Of a stretch of 64,000 nucleotides of DNA, positions 1 to 13,245 are shown one piece after another. Positions within the stretch are counted from its first letter, which is position 1. Each line of letters opens with the position of its first letter. Origin of the DNA: Diabrotica undecimpunctata (taxonomy: Eukaryota > Arthropoda > Insecta > Coleoptera > Chrysomelidae); contig NC_092806.1 of the NCBI RefSeq assembly GCF_040954645.1, positions 159,212,328-159,276,327 of the forward strand, written 5' to 3'. A program made the translations under genes and the position numbers. Under the pieces are notes generated by a model. That model had not been told where the DNA came from. It did not search any database and was given only the letters and a program-made list of their open reading frames with translations.

Positions 1-349
1 GTACTTTTTTTCTATGCGTAAGTAGGTACTTCAAAGCCTATTCCTGTCTAGTTTCCCTCGTTTCTTCGTCAAATACCTCGTTTCTCTTATATTTTAACCC
101 TTAATGATCAATTGAGGAATGTGGTGGTAATTACGTAGCAAATGACCTAAATTAGGTACTGATTTTTATTATTTTCTTCATTTTGAGTAGTTGTTTTTCT
201 ATATTTAATGTATAACTTCGTTTGCTTTTCGTGCAGTCCAAGAAATTTTTAAAATACTCCCCTACACCCACGTTTTAAATGATTCTAGCTTACTTAGATT
301 CTTTATCTTTAGAGCTTTACAAGTTTTACTCTTAGTTTGGTATTGTGTG

Positions 350-870
350 TATCGCAGAGTAAACCAACAGAAAAAGGGTAGAGAAGAAACATTATTATGA
401 TAGACAGGCCAAAGAAAGAGATGGGTTTTTCAGACTGAATGCTTATGAAAAACAGGGTCTGGGTGCTCGCAAAAATTATAAATAAACATGAGAGTCCCAA
501 ATACTGTGTATATTGTAAAGGATTCCCTATATTGTAAAGGATTTCGAAAATAATGAATATAGAAGAAACTCATTGTTTATAAAATCTCCACATCCTTTTA
601 ATACTCATACTGAATTTGATTCTAGTTTAGCATTGCCTGCTAGAGAATCTTATAAAAATATGTCTAATCATCACCTGGCATCACCAGACAAACTTGATAA
701 CAATTTCCATAATCACATTAACAGTTCAAGAGATAGAAGTGAAAGTGAGATTTAACCTCAAACTAGATTAGGTAGGAGAATAATTAAGCCTTCTAGATTT
801 AGAGAGTAAAATGGGAGATTATGATTATGATATAGCATAGGTTGGCAGCACTAGAAGGTGAAGACAGGAA
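350..870 (+). mobile_element. Gypsy-type LTR retrotransposon, degraded end of pol
   Basis: Frame-shifted remnant of an integrase C-terminal region. From about 387 it reads KHYYDRQAKERD, the basic linker typical of K02A2.6-like Ty3/gypsy integrases. In the next frame comes WVLAKIINKHESPKY, then NEYRRNSLFIK near 560-590, the usual SH3-like tail. The closing peptide TRLGRRIIKPSRFRE, followed by a stop near 809, resembles the last residues of these pol proteins. At least two frame changes are needed, so it is dead. A purine-rich tract at 853-870 directly precedes TGTTA at 871, as expected where a 3' LTR begins. The 5' part lies outside the window or is lost. Confidence 0.6.
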
Positions 871-1000
871 TGTTATCAGTCAGTCAACAGGTTGACTATG
901 TTATAAAAAGGTACATGTTGTCAAAGAGCACAAATAAAATATAAAAACCTTTATTTACATGTTCAATATACATAATAATACACTAAAAGTGTATTATATA
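871..1000 (+). repeat. Putative 3' LTR start of the gypsy remnant
   Basis: Begins TGTTATCAGTC right after a polypurine tract. A TATA-like ATAAAAAGG lies near 903 and an AATAAA near 933. The right boundary is not visible because no second LTR copy is present to compare, so the end given is approximate. Confidence 0.35.
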
Positions 1001-1299
1001 CAAATATTAGTACTTTATAAATACTATTGCATTTTTATAATGTAGTCAATATATTTTGGATAGTTTATTTGCATTATACTTAATACTAGCGCTACCTATT
1101 GTCAAATAGACAAAGTTTTGCGGTAAATTGATTACCGCATTGTTGCCAGAACTACAGTTTTTTCTATTAATAACGTACCGACATGCATTAAGCCTTAATA
1201 ATAACAAGGACGACGTTTTTGGGGATTGTTCAATGTACCAATCAATAGCTATTTTAGCAATAATATATGCCGTCAAGATGGGCTCTATAGTCTTATCAA

Positions 1300-1610
1300 T
1301 TGTCGTGAATAACAACGGAGTGTGGAGAAGACGATACAACAGTTATCGTAAAATATAATAAGATATGATGTCTGAGATGGATAGGGCATGTAATGTGGAT
1401 GGAAAAAAATGGCCCAGCTAGAAAAACGCTCTTTGATAGACCCATTAGTCAGAGAAGGAGAGTTAGACTCAGAACAAGGTTCCTTGATAACATCGATGAA
1501 GACATGAGAAATATGAGAATACGTGATTGGCGGAGGAAGGCGATGGATAGGGACGACTGGAGGGAGAGACATTCTTGAGGATGCTATGACCCACACAGGC
1601 TAAAATAAGC
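1300..1610 (+). mobile_element. Non-LTR retrotransposon 3' end (LINE fragment)
   Basis: Translates, with one frame break near 1350, as the last part of a LINE reverse transcriptase: GVWRRRYNS near 1318, RWIGHVMWMEKNGPARKTLF near 1375-1430, then the Arg-rich tail RTRFLDNIDEDMRNMRIRDW near 1470-1530 and a stop at about 1578. This ending is typical of the abundant insect LINEs with a CFDP2-like endonuclease. It is strongly 5'-truncated and inactive. Confidence 0.75.
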
Positions 1611-2171
1611 TTCGCATTTATAAAACTGGATTTGATCTCTGCTGTTATGTCATAAACAGTGGGGTGGCTACAGTGGGTGACGCGAGTGGACGCCGGCCCA
1701 GTGATATGGATTAATCTATGAGAGTGCTGATTTTTTATCTTTGGTTTCTTGGACTTTGGAGACTGATTATTTTGAATTTTATATTTACAGATTTTGTTTC
1801 AACCCCAGCTTTGTTATTATTTTAAAAGTTAGTCTGTTCATGAACTTTTAGGACATACATTGCCACATTGGTATTTTATTTTTAATTTTACCGAGCTTTA
1901 CAAATAAATAATAAGTTTTACTGGGAGAACTTTATAAGTTGCGACACCCCAAAATAACCAGAAGGGGCACCGAATGTTAGTTTATTACACTAAAATGATG
2001 GTTTTAGCAAAGAGTAGATTGAGATTTTGTTGTAGAATGTTGTTAAGCGGTTTTGTATAGGTAATAAAGTACACAGTTGTAGACGAATATTCGGATTTTA
2101 TTTAAATAATAAAGAGAAATGGGGTACTGAAAATGGGCAGTGAAAAGAAAACACATTTTTGCTGATATAAT
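1611..2171. other. Non-coding stretch
   Basis: AT-rich spacer between the LINE end and the 3' end of the MADF-BESS gene. No coding region, RNA gene or clear repeat boundary was found. Confidence 0.5.
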
Positions 2172-2264
2172 TTTATTAATAAATACAATATAAATATAAA
2201 TAATAACTTTTTTAATATAATTTCTAAAAATTCATGTAATATACGTTTACTATAGAGCACTACA

Positions 2265-3739
2265 TCACGACGATGCGTCAGTGTGGTTGTAAATAAAATT
2301 TAATTCGGCATTACTAACCAAAGTCGAAATTTCCATCCTCAATTTAGCTTGGTCGCTCCAAGGAAGTTTTTTTACAATTTTCGCCATAGATTGGAAGAAA
2401 AGATCCGTTTCATCTACTTCATCTTGATTATTTCGTTCATTTACAGATTTCAGTAATGCCAACGATTCATCAGATTTTGTCGACATTTTCCTTTTTTTAT
2501 CTTTCAAAATGTCTGTCACTACACTCTCTTCTTCGTTGTTACAATCCTCACTAAACTCACTTTTATAATGTTCGTCATAGATAATCTCTATATCTTTGTT
2601 TTCCCGAATAAACGTATTATCTTTATTGTCAGCTTGTTCTTCATCTACAAAATCAGCCTCATCTTGAATAAATTCAACGCCAACGAAATTCGTCGTTGAT
2701 TTTCTTTGTACAGAAGGCATGCTATCCAAAAAGGTTAAGTGAGCAGATCTCTTCTTTGCTGCTTCTCCAATTGTACCACTTACAAGTTTTCCTCTTCGTC
2801 GAATATAATAATCACGTACGTACGCCCATCTTTTGCTGCAGTCAATACCTGTCAACAAGATATTTTATTAGAAATAAAATTACCTCCCATAAGAACTCTA
2901 GCTTACCCAAAGCATCCCAGAAAGTAAATAATAAAAAACATCGGGAGGAAATTGTTTACTACTAATGGAATAAAATACGAGACATATTATGTTTTCAATG
3001 ATTTTTCTTAGTATCTACGCCACTGTTCAGAGAAACAACCAATACGTCATTGGAAACAACTAATTTTCAACTTATAACATTGTTGCCATTTTTTAGTTTT
3101 CTAGAGTATTCCAATTTTTTATTAGAAATTACGAGAAAAACAATGAATGGCCTTTTTTTTGGACAAATTTTATATAGAACGGACACTTTCTAAAGTCTAG
3201 CACGCCTATAAACGTATTGGTTCCGTCAACCTTCCAGTTTACATGTAAATTTGTTATAAGTAGAATCTACTGATATAAGTAGATAATATTAGTAGTTATC
3301 TACTATATAGTAGATAATATAACTTGTGTTTTTATTTTTCTCTACAACTGCCTGTTTCTACTTTTTTATGTTCTCGTATACTTCATGAAGAGTGTTGTGT
3401 GCCTAACTTTTAGTCCTTCTTAAAAATTTAATTTTCAGAGCATCATATTTATTCTGCATGATATTAAAAAGCTATAATACTTATATAACATTTAACATTA
3501 TAAATTACTAAATAATATCGTGCTTATATCTTACTATCTAGTGATTATTTTTACCTATTCACTTATTTATTTCACATACCTGTTGTTTCAAGATGAGCAC
3601 CAATTTCTTCCCATAAATTTTGTTTCAATTGACTTTTTCTGTAATCCTTGTGCTTTATATTATACAAAGCTTCATTTTTTCTTACATAATCAATCAAAAT
3701 TTCGTCATTTTCAATAGTCCACATATAGTTTTTGTCCAT
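2265..3739 (-). CDS. MADF-BESS domain protein (two exons)
   Basis: Complete two-exon gene, complement(2265..2848 and 3580..3739), 247 aa. Exon 1 starts MDKNYMWTIENDEILIDYVR and exon 2 resumes GIDCSKRWAYVRDYYIRRRG. Joined in phase 1, they form a canonical N-terminal MADF (Myb/SANT-like) DNA-binding domain with its W, W and RW..RDYY positions at about residues 7-80. The middle is acidic and low-complexity. The C-terminus (about 203-235) carries a BESS motif, FFQSMAKIVKKLPWSDQAKL, a protein-interaction module. Donor (caacag/gtatg) and acceptor (ttgacag/gt) fit consensus. A minus-strand AATAAA lies at 2172-2177, 88 bases past the stop. The family are sequence-specific transcription regulators in insect nuclei (Adf-1-like). 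Several dozen paralogues exist per genome, so the target cannot be named. Confidence 0.88.
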
Positions 3740-3941
3740 TCTCTAATGTAAAAATGATCACCGCTACGGACAAAAAATACATTTAGAATTTTACGACTCC
3801 GTAATGGCGGCCGTAATGATTACTCTGCAACGCTATTTGACGTTGACGTTGAGAGAGAAAACAAATTTTATCGCTTCCTGTGGTCATTCCCTTCCACGTT
3901 ACTGACGCTTCACGCTTCAAGGTATCACCGCTTTTCTATGA

Positions 3942-4184
3942 AGCCTAGGGCCATTTAGAGCATTGAACTTTCCGATCGTTCCCGAATATAGCCGAGGTAC
4001 ATATTTCATAGGCGGAGATTGTTTAAAAGTTAATAAGATTCTGAAACTGTTTTCTTGTGGCATGTCTTTAAAAAATGTGTTTGATGATTCGATTTCCACT
4101 CCGGAAATCAATTTCAAAAAAAGATTACTTAAAAATTGTGTTAAATGGTGTATAACTGCCAAAGTTGTTGATCTATCTGACTGA
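3942..4184 (+). other. Unidentified open frame without ATG
   Basis: Open from a stop at 3939 to a stop at 4182-4184, with no ATG before residue 35. The roughly 80-residue peptide (…FIGGDCLKVNKILKLF…) has ordinary composition but matches no family I know. It could be a terminal exon, a decayed TE frame or chance. It starts about 200 bp from the MADF-BESS start codon, on the opposite strand. The 3740-3941 spacer holds an ATGGCGGCC word near 3803 that may belong to the MADF-BESS promoter. Confidence 0.2.
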
Positions 4185-4634
4185 TTTTTAATATATTGTT
4201 TACAAATTGCATATTAAATTTGATTACCTTATGAATCTTTGATCTTTGTTTTCCAAAGAGTTCTCCCTCTTTGTCTCTTCCATCCTTCCTTGTGGACCAT
4301 CGGAAGCTTATGCGATGCGTTTCTCAGCAAAAAGTGTAACATTGCTGACTGACCAGGTCGATAGGAAATAGATTTTTCTTTTCCATTTTTTTTATAAACC
4401 CATGGAAAAATGTTGGAAAGGTGTAAAATAAAAGATTTAATAGTACTTAGTTGAAAATATATTGGTAACCATAGGTTAATAGTAACAAAAATAGTAATAT
4501 TAGGTTTCAATGTTCAAAAAATCATTGTAGGATGAAAATAAATATGAAAAAAATGTTTTTGAAGGCTTATGTATAAGAAAACACACTGTACAAATCCCAA
4601 ATATAAGAGCAATGAAACACCAAATTTTTTTCCA

Positions 4635-6179
4635 TTACTCCTTGCTACCCCTTTTTCCTCTTCCTCTACCCCTTACTGCTGTTTGTTTTTTAACTGGTAC
4701 ATGTGCATTCACATCTGGAGAGGATTCAGCTTGAGAAGGTGCTTCAATGTATAACGGATCTTTTGAATTATTAGATGTTTGAGAATTATTTAAATGATCA
4801 CCTGACCAATCATTAGCAGAATCCAAGGTTTCACTATTCTTCTTTTTCACCTTTGAGAAAAAAATATAGACATTATACACCAATACATATTATACATAAA
4901 CATAAAGTTAAAATTAATGTATTTCTAATTGGCACACTAATTAAAAACTCATCTACACTATTTTGCAAATAGGTGTTTACTTTTACATCTATAAGAAGAT
5001 TAACAATTAATGTTTTGAATACCATTTTTACTTAAATTTCCTGAATATATGTGTCAAAACCAAACTTTAAATTGCCAATGTCAAGACATAATTCAGCATG
5101 GTGAGAGGTGATTCCACTAAAAATTATTTTTATGTGAATCCCCAGTTTATCTCAATTATGATTTTCTTCAATCAATGGCTATATATAGTAATTAAGACCT
5201 GAGACTGAGAAGGAACACTATATTAAAGCAATAGGAAAGACACACTGTAAATTGTTTAATGAGTTTTCAAATTTTGCTTTTTTTAAAATCTAACCTCAAA
5301 ATTATTTACTTTATGAATACATGCAAATAAATCATGAAGAAGTCCCTTTCATTAACTAATAATAATTGAATGAACAAACCTTTTTATAAATTTCCAACTG
5401 GCTAACCTCCTTCTCCAGTTCGTAAAGATATTTTTCAGATTCCGCTAAATCTGTCACCAATGTATCTATATGTTTCTGCAATGCATTCTGTATCTTATTA
5501 ATAATAACCAGTCCTTGGGTGTTTCTCTTATCGATTTTTAAATCACCTAATATCTTTTTAAAAGTCTCTGAAGAGGTTTCTGAACTTTTATACATATTAT
5601 TTGACTCACTTAGATTTGGTATGACTACAGGTATATTATCACATCCTAAGCTATTACAACGAACGAATATTTGTGAAAAAAGGTGAGTAGCAGCGTTATC
5701 TGATAGTTCTGTGGTAAGCAAACAACAGGTAAACATTTCTGGACTAATATCAAATAATTCCAGAAGTTGCCTGTGTATTATTCTGTCTCTAAGCGTTAGT
5801 TTTGTATTGGTGCCTTTTTGATATTTGTACCAAGCCACGACCTTGCTGAACTGATTTCCTAAAAACTCTCGAACTTTATCTTTGTTGATTTTACCAGTGC
5901 CATTATAAAAATAATGAGTTTGGGGGAATGGCACCACCGAGTTTATTTTGATTATTTTGCTTATATTAACCTGTTGTTGATCGCTATCTGTTATCGTTTT
6001 GGTTTCCTTCTTGATAAGTTCTCCAAGTAAAAATCCCTCCTATAAAAATAATCATAAGATAATTTAGAATGATAATAAAAATATTTCTCAATTACCTGAT
6101 GAAATCGCGATTTAGTATTTTCGTAGAGCAAAAATGAAAAGGCTGGACCAGAAAGAGACACAGAAGTAGGTGTATACAT
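4635..6179 (-). CDS. ABRAXAS2: Abraxas-family protein (BRISC subunit), three exons
   Basis: Complement(4635..4850, 5380..6039, 6096..6179), all phase-0 junctions, 319 aa. Exon 1 gives MYTPTSVSLSGPAFSFLLYE, the first strand of an MPN-minus domain. Exon 2 continues EGFLLGELIKKET, then HYFYNGTGKINKDKV, VVAWYKYQKGTNTKLTLRD and IPNLSESNNMYK, in the same order as human Abraxas/ABRO1. Residues about 195-250 form a coiled coil (ESEKYLYELEKEVSQLEIYK). The JAMM metal ligands are absent, as is usual for this scaffold, which pairs with the BRCC36 deubiquitinase. The C-terminus (VRGRGRGKRGSKE) is basic and I see no SPxF phospho-motif of Abraxas 1. This favours the BRISC-type, K63-linkage-specific deubiquitination role over BRCA1-A. 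A possible minus-strand ATTAAA poly(A) signal lies at 4436-4441. Confidence 0.9.
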
Positions 6180-7888
6180 CTTTTAGTACAAAATATTATT
6201 CCATTAAACAAAAATACTTCAACATTTACAAGTGATTAAAAAACATAAGCAAAAAAATCAACTGACAAACGAAGGCTCAACCAACTGACAACTCTACCAC
6301 CACAGCACACTTTCACCTAGCAGTGCCAGTCCCATGTTAACGGAATAAAACGACGATTTGTGCATCGCCTAGTGCCAGGGTGCATAACTATATATAAACA
6401 TGGCGGTAAATTCCAAAGACAGGTAAAGTAAAATTACCTAGGATTGTAAACTCATATTTGCTCATTTAGGTTTTCTTGTTAGGTTCTTGTCTTGTTTTCT
6501 TATGTAGAGGTTTTATTTATTTTCCATTACATTAAAATGCCAAAGTGGTTAAAAAATTATAGAATAAAATTTAGAATAAAATCTTTATTTATAAAAATGT
6601 TACAAGAAATGTTATATGTGTTATAAGAAATATTAATAATACAAGCCAAGTGTAGTATAATTTAGTGTTCTAAATTGTTGTGATAAGAACTTATCAGTAT
6701 GTCAGTATTTAAATAATTGTTTTGTTATTCTAATGTCAAGTTTTATGTGAATACAAGTCTTCGTCTTCTTACCCAACCAGTGAACCAACAAGTGGTAAAA
6801 ACCATTGTACAATGAACACATGTGTTCCATGTGCATACACATTATGTTCTATGTGTAAAAACATGTATTTTATGTGAAAATATGAAAATTGTTATAGTTT
6901 CTGTTGCAGCATTCTAATTTAGGGCTCTTAACAGCATTCACCCATTTATCAAACATATCTATATAATTTCGTGGACTTGGAAAACGGTATTGTTTGCTAG
7001 TAGTATCCATGTAATCTGAAACACATCTTTTTTGGTCAGTTCTTCATGTTCTACTGTTATTCCATGTAATGTGTTCGATTTCATAATTAAAATTGTCAAA
7101 TTGTAATCAAAAATTGTCTAAAATTGTATCTGTTTGCATTATTTATGAAAAAAAAAACAATAAAAATTTGTTTTGTTTTATTTGACTTCGACTGACTTTG
7201 AACTTTGAATATAATTATGATTAATATATAAAATTATACATAATTATAAAAGTACATAAAGTGACAACGAACAACGGCAGTTACTCAGACAAGGAAAGAG
7301 AAACGAGAAACTCTCTGTCCTTCTCTAATCGAAGGAACGAGACTGGTAGTGCCACCAAACGGAAGGGTGCCAAATAAAAACGTGCGTTGGCTTTTTTATA
7401 TTTGTTACCAATCTAGATATAATTTATCTGTGAACTCTACGAGAGTGAAGTTTACAACATTATGTCAACATGACAGAATATTATTTGGACAGAAAATAAT
7501 CTTAAAGAAATCCATGGGCGGTTCTTTTAGGAATTAAGAACATAAAAAAGGTAGAGATTTTTAAGTTTTGCATGAAAAAAAATCGAGATTACGCATCTAA
7601 TACACATGTAATTGTAATTCTCCAAGGGTTACGTATAGAATTAATGTTGTAACCAAAATTATGGTTTTACAATATCAGTAAATAATTGTTTGATATATTT
7701 TACATTTATATTATTGGTGTCGACAAATTTCTTTATCGCAAATTAAAAAAGAAGGCGCATATTGTCAATGTCACACCTGTCCTTGTCCTTGTTCTATATT
7801 CAATTTTGAGAGAAAGGTCTTACATTTTAATAAACATTTTACATTTACTTTTTACGAAATTTGAAATGAAACAATCAGGAAATACAAA
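6180..7888. promoter_or_regulatory. Head-to-head intergenic region (Abraxas / FAM91A1)
   Basis: 1.7 kb between two divergent start codons, so it must hold both promoters. A YY1/Pho-like word AACATGGCGG lies at about 6398. The rest is AT-rich with no repeat or RNA gene that I can define. The true transcription starts are not visible. Confidence 0.35.
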
Positions 7889-10800
7889 ATGAATGCAGAA
7901 ATTGAAGAAAATATTCGCAACAAAGTTCCTTGGCCACAACTTCCTTCACATATCAAACAGGTAAAAATATTCGATTTTAATGTTTTTGGTGATTATTATG
8001 TTAAAATATTGTTTTATTGGATGTTATAGATACTAAGCAATTCGTCCAAGGAATATGATCGATGTGTGGTTAATTTTAGTATAAAGAATCAGTTGCGATA
8101 TCGCGGAAACTTAGGTAAGTTTTGCAATAGATAAGATATGTTTACTTTTAACATGCACAAAACGGATACACCTATCATTCATTGATTTGAAACAATCTTT
8201 TAACTCATTTCTCAGAACCAGATTGGAGAAAGCTATCATTACAATAGAGGCACCTAAATGACTTATAGGAATATATCAGAAATAGTATTTTTGAATATAT
8301 TTACCAAGTAATATCTTTGCTTTGATAAAAATTAAGGTTTTTATTTGTAGTGAGATATATTTTTAAAGATGAAAAAAGGTACTACGAAAGAATTGTGTCT
8401 TACAGCAGAGAGCGTCTTATGCTGTTTCCTTATCATCTAGCTGATATGATTGTGAAGGGCTTAAGAATTACACCCTTTAACTATTATATATCAGTAGTGG
8501 AAAAGCTTATGCAAGCTGAAAAGAGCTATGATACATTGCCAAATTTTACTGCAGCAGACTGTGAGTATTTCCTTAATCAGTTGTTATATTTAATATAGCT
8601 TAGTTAGTGTATTATATTTATGAAAAGGTTTTTGTATACATTTTATACATACTGCAACACAACAATAAAATATTGGTTATGTTTAAGGCCTGAGATTATT
8701 GGGTATAGGTAGAAATGAGTATATTGACTTAATGAATAAAAGCAGATCTAACAAAGGAAGATTGTTTGGAAGGAAAAATGTTAGAGGCCTCTTGCCTACT
8801 GTTCCTTGTGATATTTATATGCAACCTTGGTGGAGAGTAGAGGTTGGACTTGTTTTAGAAGAAGATGTAAAGGTAGGCTATTTATAATTACATTTTCTGG
8901 AGCGAAACAAGAATTTTTGTTAATTATTAAACCGAAGTTAGATTAAAATGCCACAGTTGCCTAGAGAGTGGTTCACAATTATTCTTCAGAATATATCATG
9001 TAGCACTAGTCTTTGCAATACAAGACAGTTATTATTTTAGGAACTTGTATGCTTTGCTAATTTTCATACCAAAATGCTTATTTTTAGTTATAACTATATT
9101 ATTAACTGTTTTTTTTAGATGGTTAATGATGAGGAATTACACATTATTGATAAATTAATAGATCTAGGATCTCAAAATGCTGGAGAGTTACCCTATTTCA
9201 CAGTACTGAGTTTATACAAGTAAGTTATAGAGATTCCCAATTTAAAACTAATCATTAACTAACTAATTCTTGTAGAAAAGGCTTGATATATTTAGATGTA
9301 CCCATCACAGCTGCAGATATGGTGCAAGTACCCCCCTTGCAAGGTTTTGTGATGAATAGGATCTTGGGAGACTATTTTGAAACTCTACTTTATAAAATAT
9401 TTGTGTCAATAGATGAGCACACTACTGTAGGGGAGGTAAATTTATATGATTTGTTACTACAGCATGGATCAAATTATTTTTTGATGTTGTTTCAGCTTGC
9501 TGCTGTATTACAAGTTGATACGGAATTAGTGAAACAAGCTGTATCTTTATACTGTCGACTGAAGTTTGCCCACAAGTTAAACCTGGACCCCGAACAGGAA
9601 AAACAATGGCACCCTACATGGTTAAATATTCCAACACAAGACTCCAAGTAAGAATAAAATTATTATTACATTTTTGAGAGATAGTTAACCTTCTTTTCAC
9701 TTATATTCAGTCATTTTTGTATCATATTGTACAGGAGTACAGTATATAATATTAATAGAAAATATCAACCTTTATTGCAGTAATATGGACATCACTCCCC
9801 TGACTTTAAACCTCAGTAAAGATTCTGCATTAAACACTTCTTCAGACTTCCAATCCCCACAATCGGATCTTCCTGAGAGTCCAGCGAGCAGTAGCCTGCC
9901 CAGGCGTGGTCAGAGGGTTGCTTTCTTGTTTGATTCCACTCTAACGGCATATTTGATGATGGGAAACCTGTCACCGGGATTAAAAAAACACGCAGTGACC
10001 ATGTTTGAAGTGGGAAAACTTTGCGATGAGAGTTTGGATAGCTTTTTGGCTGAATTGGAGAAAGTCTCTGTTTTAGATGCCGAAGGGGAAGGTAAGTGGA
10101 ATATCAAAATAGCTGTTGCATGTGATAAATTCAATCAGATGAGAGTACTAATGTGACACAAAAAAAATTAATCCAAAAGTTTAATTAGTTAAGTAATATT
10201 ATTATTTCGCAAATATAGATACTCTTGGTGAATAAACTGTTACAAATGCAAATTATACTATGAAAAAAACTTTTTTTTGGGCTCTTTTTGCCAAATTCAA
10301 AATATGGTAACATGCGAAATTTGATTATGATATACAACTCCATTTGTTTTGCCTGTGGTATAAGTTAAATGGTTTGTATATTTTATGGTTTCAGGGGAAG
10401 CCAGAAGATTCTTCGACCATGCTGTAATTTTAAGATCTACTGTAATGGCTTTAAGAAAACTTCCTAGTCCAGGTTTAGATTTAGTTAGGTTAGAAAGTTT
10501 GCATTCTTTAGACGAGGCGACATGTTTGAGACTGTTGCAGAAAAAATATAAGTAAGTGTGTTTTTCTTCTCTTTCTTCTTGCATTTCCTTAAGTTTCGAT
10601 TTCATGATCTCTTCTCTCTTCTTGAAAATCATGATTGCTTCGCTTTAGGTTATTGGTATCAATGGCCCCCCTCAGCAGAGAAGTCAGGCCAGTAACAAGT
10701 CTACTACCTCCTCATTTGGGACCAGCTGTACCTGAAGTTAATACCTTATGGTTCAAATTATTTTTATACCATCTAACTGGATATGGACCACCGTCTTTAC

Positions 10801-13245
10801 TTCTTACAAAGGGTGAGTCAAATAACTTTTGAAATATATTTCTGTAGCATAGGCAACTATGGAATATACATGATATGAGGTTCACTGAGTCATCTAGGAT
10901 GTCGGAGACCAAACATTAGGTCGAAAAATAACGAAATGTAAGATGCATCGATAATAAGAGCTCTTAATTGGAAGACCCAAGCAAAAAACCGAACAAAATG
11001 ACATAGAATACTTGGTAAAAGCCAGATATCTAGGGAGGAACGCCAAGATCATAATATATAATAGACTTTTATTCGTATATGTTATTATTTATATACAAAT
11101 CTAAATTTCTCTTTCAGGAACAACTTTAAATCAACTACCACGCATGTTTCTCGGCTTTTCTCGTTTACTGATCCACTCGTGGCTTCACGAACCGGCCGTC
11201 ATCCCCATAGCCAACATTCTCTATGTCAATGCCACCCTCCAATTCAGCCCTGTCCTGATCCAAGCCTATGGGGTCCATCAACCGGCCCAAACACACATAA
11301 TATCCTTCCCGTTCCAGCCTCTCACCCCCATCAAATCCAACGAGAAGAAAATCAAAGAACGACCTACGGATTTGGCTTTCAGACAACACAAGGCGGTTAA
11401 GTATTTGCAGGAAGTGGTCGATCTGGACCACAATTGTGGGTATTTGACGTTCGCCAATATCGGCGTTCTTGATTTTGGGTGTCCGAATAGAGAAAAGCAA
11501 GTTAGACTTGGTAGGAACAACCGAACTGCTGGATCAGGTGAGTTAATAAATTCATTGATTTACAATATACAGCAATAATCGCTGCCCAGATCTCCCAGTT
11601 TGACACTATTAGATTTTTTATACAAATAATTTAATGTTTTTTGTACAAAATGAGCATGAAATGTAAATATGTATGTGTATACTCAAAGTATGAAATAGTT
11701 GAATGTATTGAATAATAATCTTATTATCTTCTTTTAAAGGATTTTCCAAACTGTCCCGGATAAAAACAGAGAACAACAATCAACTGAACTCCCAACCGTT
11801 ATCGATATCGAACGAGAATTTCGCATTCAACACCGAAAAACCTCAAGAGAAACCCGAAAGAGAAACGAAACTCCAATCTCCGGTCGAAAGCCACTTCGCC
11901 GTTACGCCAGTCTCGAACACCAGTCAGTCGTCGTCACCTGCGAACGGTTTCACGAGTCAAGAAGGCTCGAATCTGTTGCAAGAAGAACTGGATCAATTGG
12001 TGGTCAGTCAGGAGGGCACCAACAAGGAAAATATTACGTTGGAGTTGAGTTTGAAGAACAGTCTATCGATAGATGGACTTACTAGTCCCAACGAGGAGAA
12101 TATCAGTATGTTTAGTAGGGATAATAAGGAGGAAAATGTTAAGAGTGGGAGCGACTGCGAGCAGAAGAAAGAAGACAGTGGAGAGGAAAATAATATTGCT
12201 GAGGTAAGGTTTTTGTTACTATATTTATTTACAAGAACGATTTTAAAACTTAAAAGAATCTTAGTTTAGACAATTTTGTCCAAAAATCCTTCTAGTTTTT
12301 TTATTATTGATAACTTTGTCATTAAAGTCTTTAATGTTTTTTAATAATTGTTGTTCTACACTTTTGAAAACTTTATAATTACTAAATTATAACCAATCTC
12401 ACATTTACTTCTTAAAATCTGTACATATGAAATCTAAACTAAAACTAATGTGCAAGGCTTGCCCATGTGTATCACGTTGGCAGGTGAATTAAATGCCATG
12501 CCCGTTCCAATATGGCCGCCGCGCTTCTATTGACCAATTGGCGTCATGTGACCACGTCCCTTATCCAACATGGCGGCTGTCAAGTGTCAGACACGTCATG
12601 TTAATATATTTAACCATTATTTGGGGTAATTGCACCTTAATAGAGATAGAGACTGCATTACAACCAATAATAATCAGGTTCTATTATGTTTTTCTACGTA
12701 AATGTGATAATTTTATTAATACGTTACTTTTTCTGTTAGGCTTGGACATTACTGGATTGTCATTTTGGGATTCCCCTTTTTGACGTTAACGCCAACACCA
12801 AAATCTGTGATAATATAGTATATGGAGGCCTAGCTGAACCCACCAGGTAAAAACTGCAATTTTTTTCAATTTCACGTACAATATAAGAAACATATTTGCT
12901 GTAGTACTAATTTGTTTGTTTTTTCTATGTAGTCTTGAACACTTGGTCGAGTCTAGTCGAAAATTGGGATCAGCTTTGTTAGATTTTATCTCACAATGTC
13001 AGGTAAGATACTTTATTTACTATAAAAAAGAGTTTAGGCTTTGTCCTAATGTAAATTTGATCATACAAAATTGGAACACAGAGAAATGAGTAGGGTGGGA
13101 GGTTTTATATATGATTATTATGTGTATTTTTCAGTATTATCCCGGTGAGAACATGGAAATATTGAAACGAGGCCGTCTGGTGCCCCTTCCAAGGCACAAC
13201 TTGGCCTTCGATAATGGTAGAGTGAGCGAATGGTTGGGAAAATGA
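7889..13245 (+). CDS. FAM91A1: FAM91A1 homologue, 15 exons, complete
   Basis: Exons 7889..7960, 8030..8114, 8351..8560, 8688..8872, 9119..9219, 9276..9435, 9496..9647, 9781..10091, 10395..10551, 10649..10812, 11118..11537, 11740..12203, 12740..12846, 12933..13002 and 13135..13245. All phases agree, giving 922 aa. The N-terminal FAM91 domain is clear ([39 protein letters not shown]). The C-terminal domain has [29 protein letters not shown] and, at the end, [10 protein letters not shown]. Exon 12 is a low-complexity Ser/Glu-rich linker. FAM91A1 binds TBC1D23 and WDR11 and helps golgin-captured endosomal vesicles reach the trans-Golgi. Poly(A) signal AATAAA is at 13663-13668. Exon 6/7 flank a 60-nt intron that is in frame and stop-free. 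Confidence 0.96.
12508..12579. promoter_or_regulatory. Promoter-like motif cluster inside FAM91A1 intron 12
   Basis: Within about 70 bases lie CAATATGGCCGCC (12508-12520) and CCAACATGGCGGCTG (12565-12579), both YY1/Pho-like, with a CCAAT word (ACCAATTGG, 12533-12541) and a CATGTG E-box between them. It is GC-rich compared with the intron around it. Function is inferred from motif content only; it may instead be part of an unrecognised repeat. Confidence 0.3.

Noticed and set aside
11165..11520. Minus-strand frames over FAM91A1 exon 11
   Set aside because: Antisense shadows of a GC-richer coding exon.
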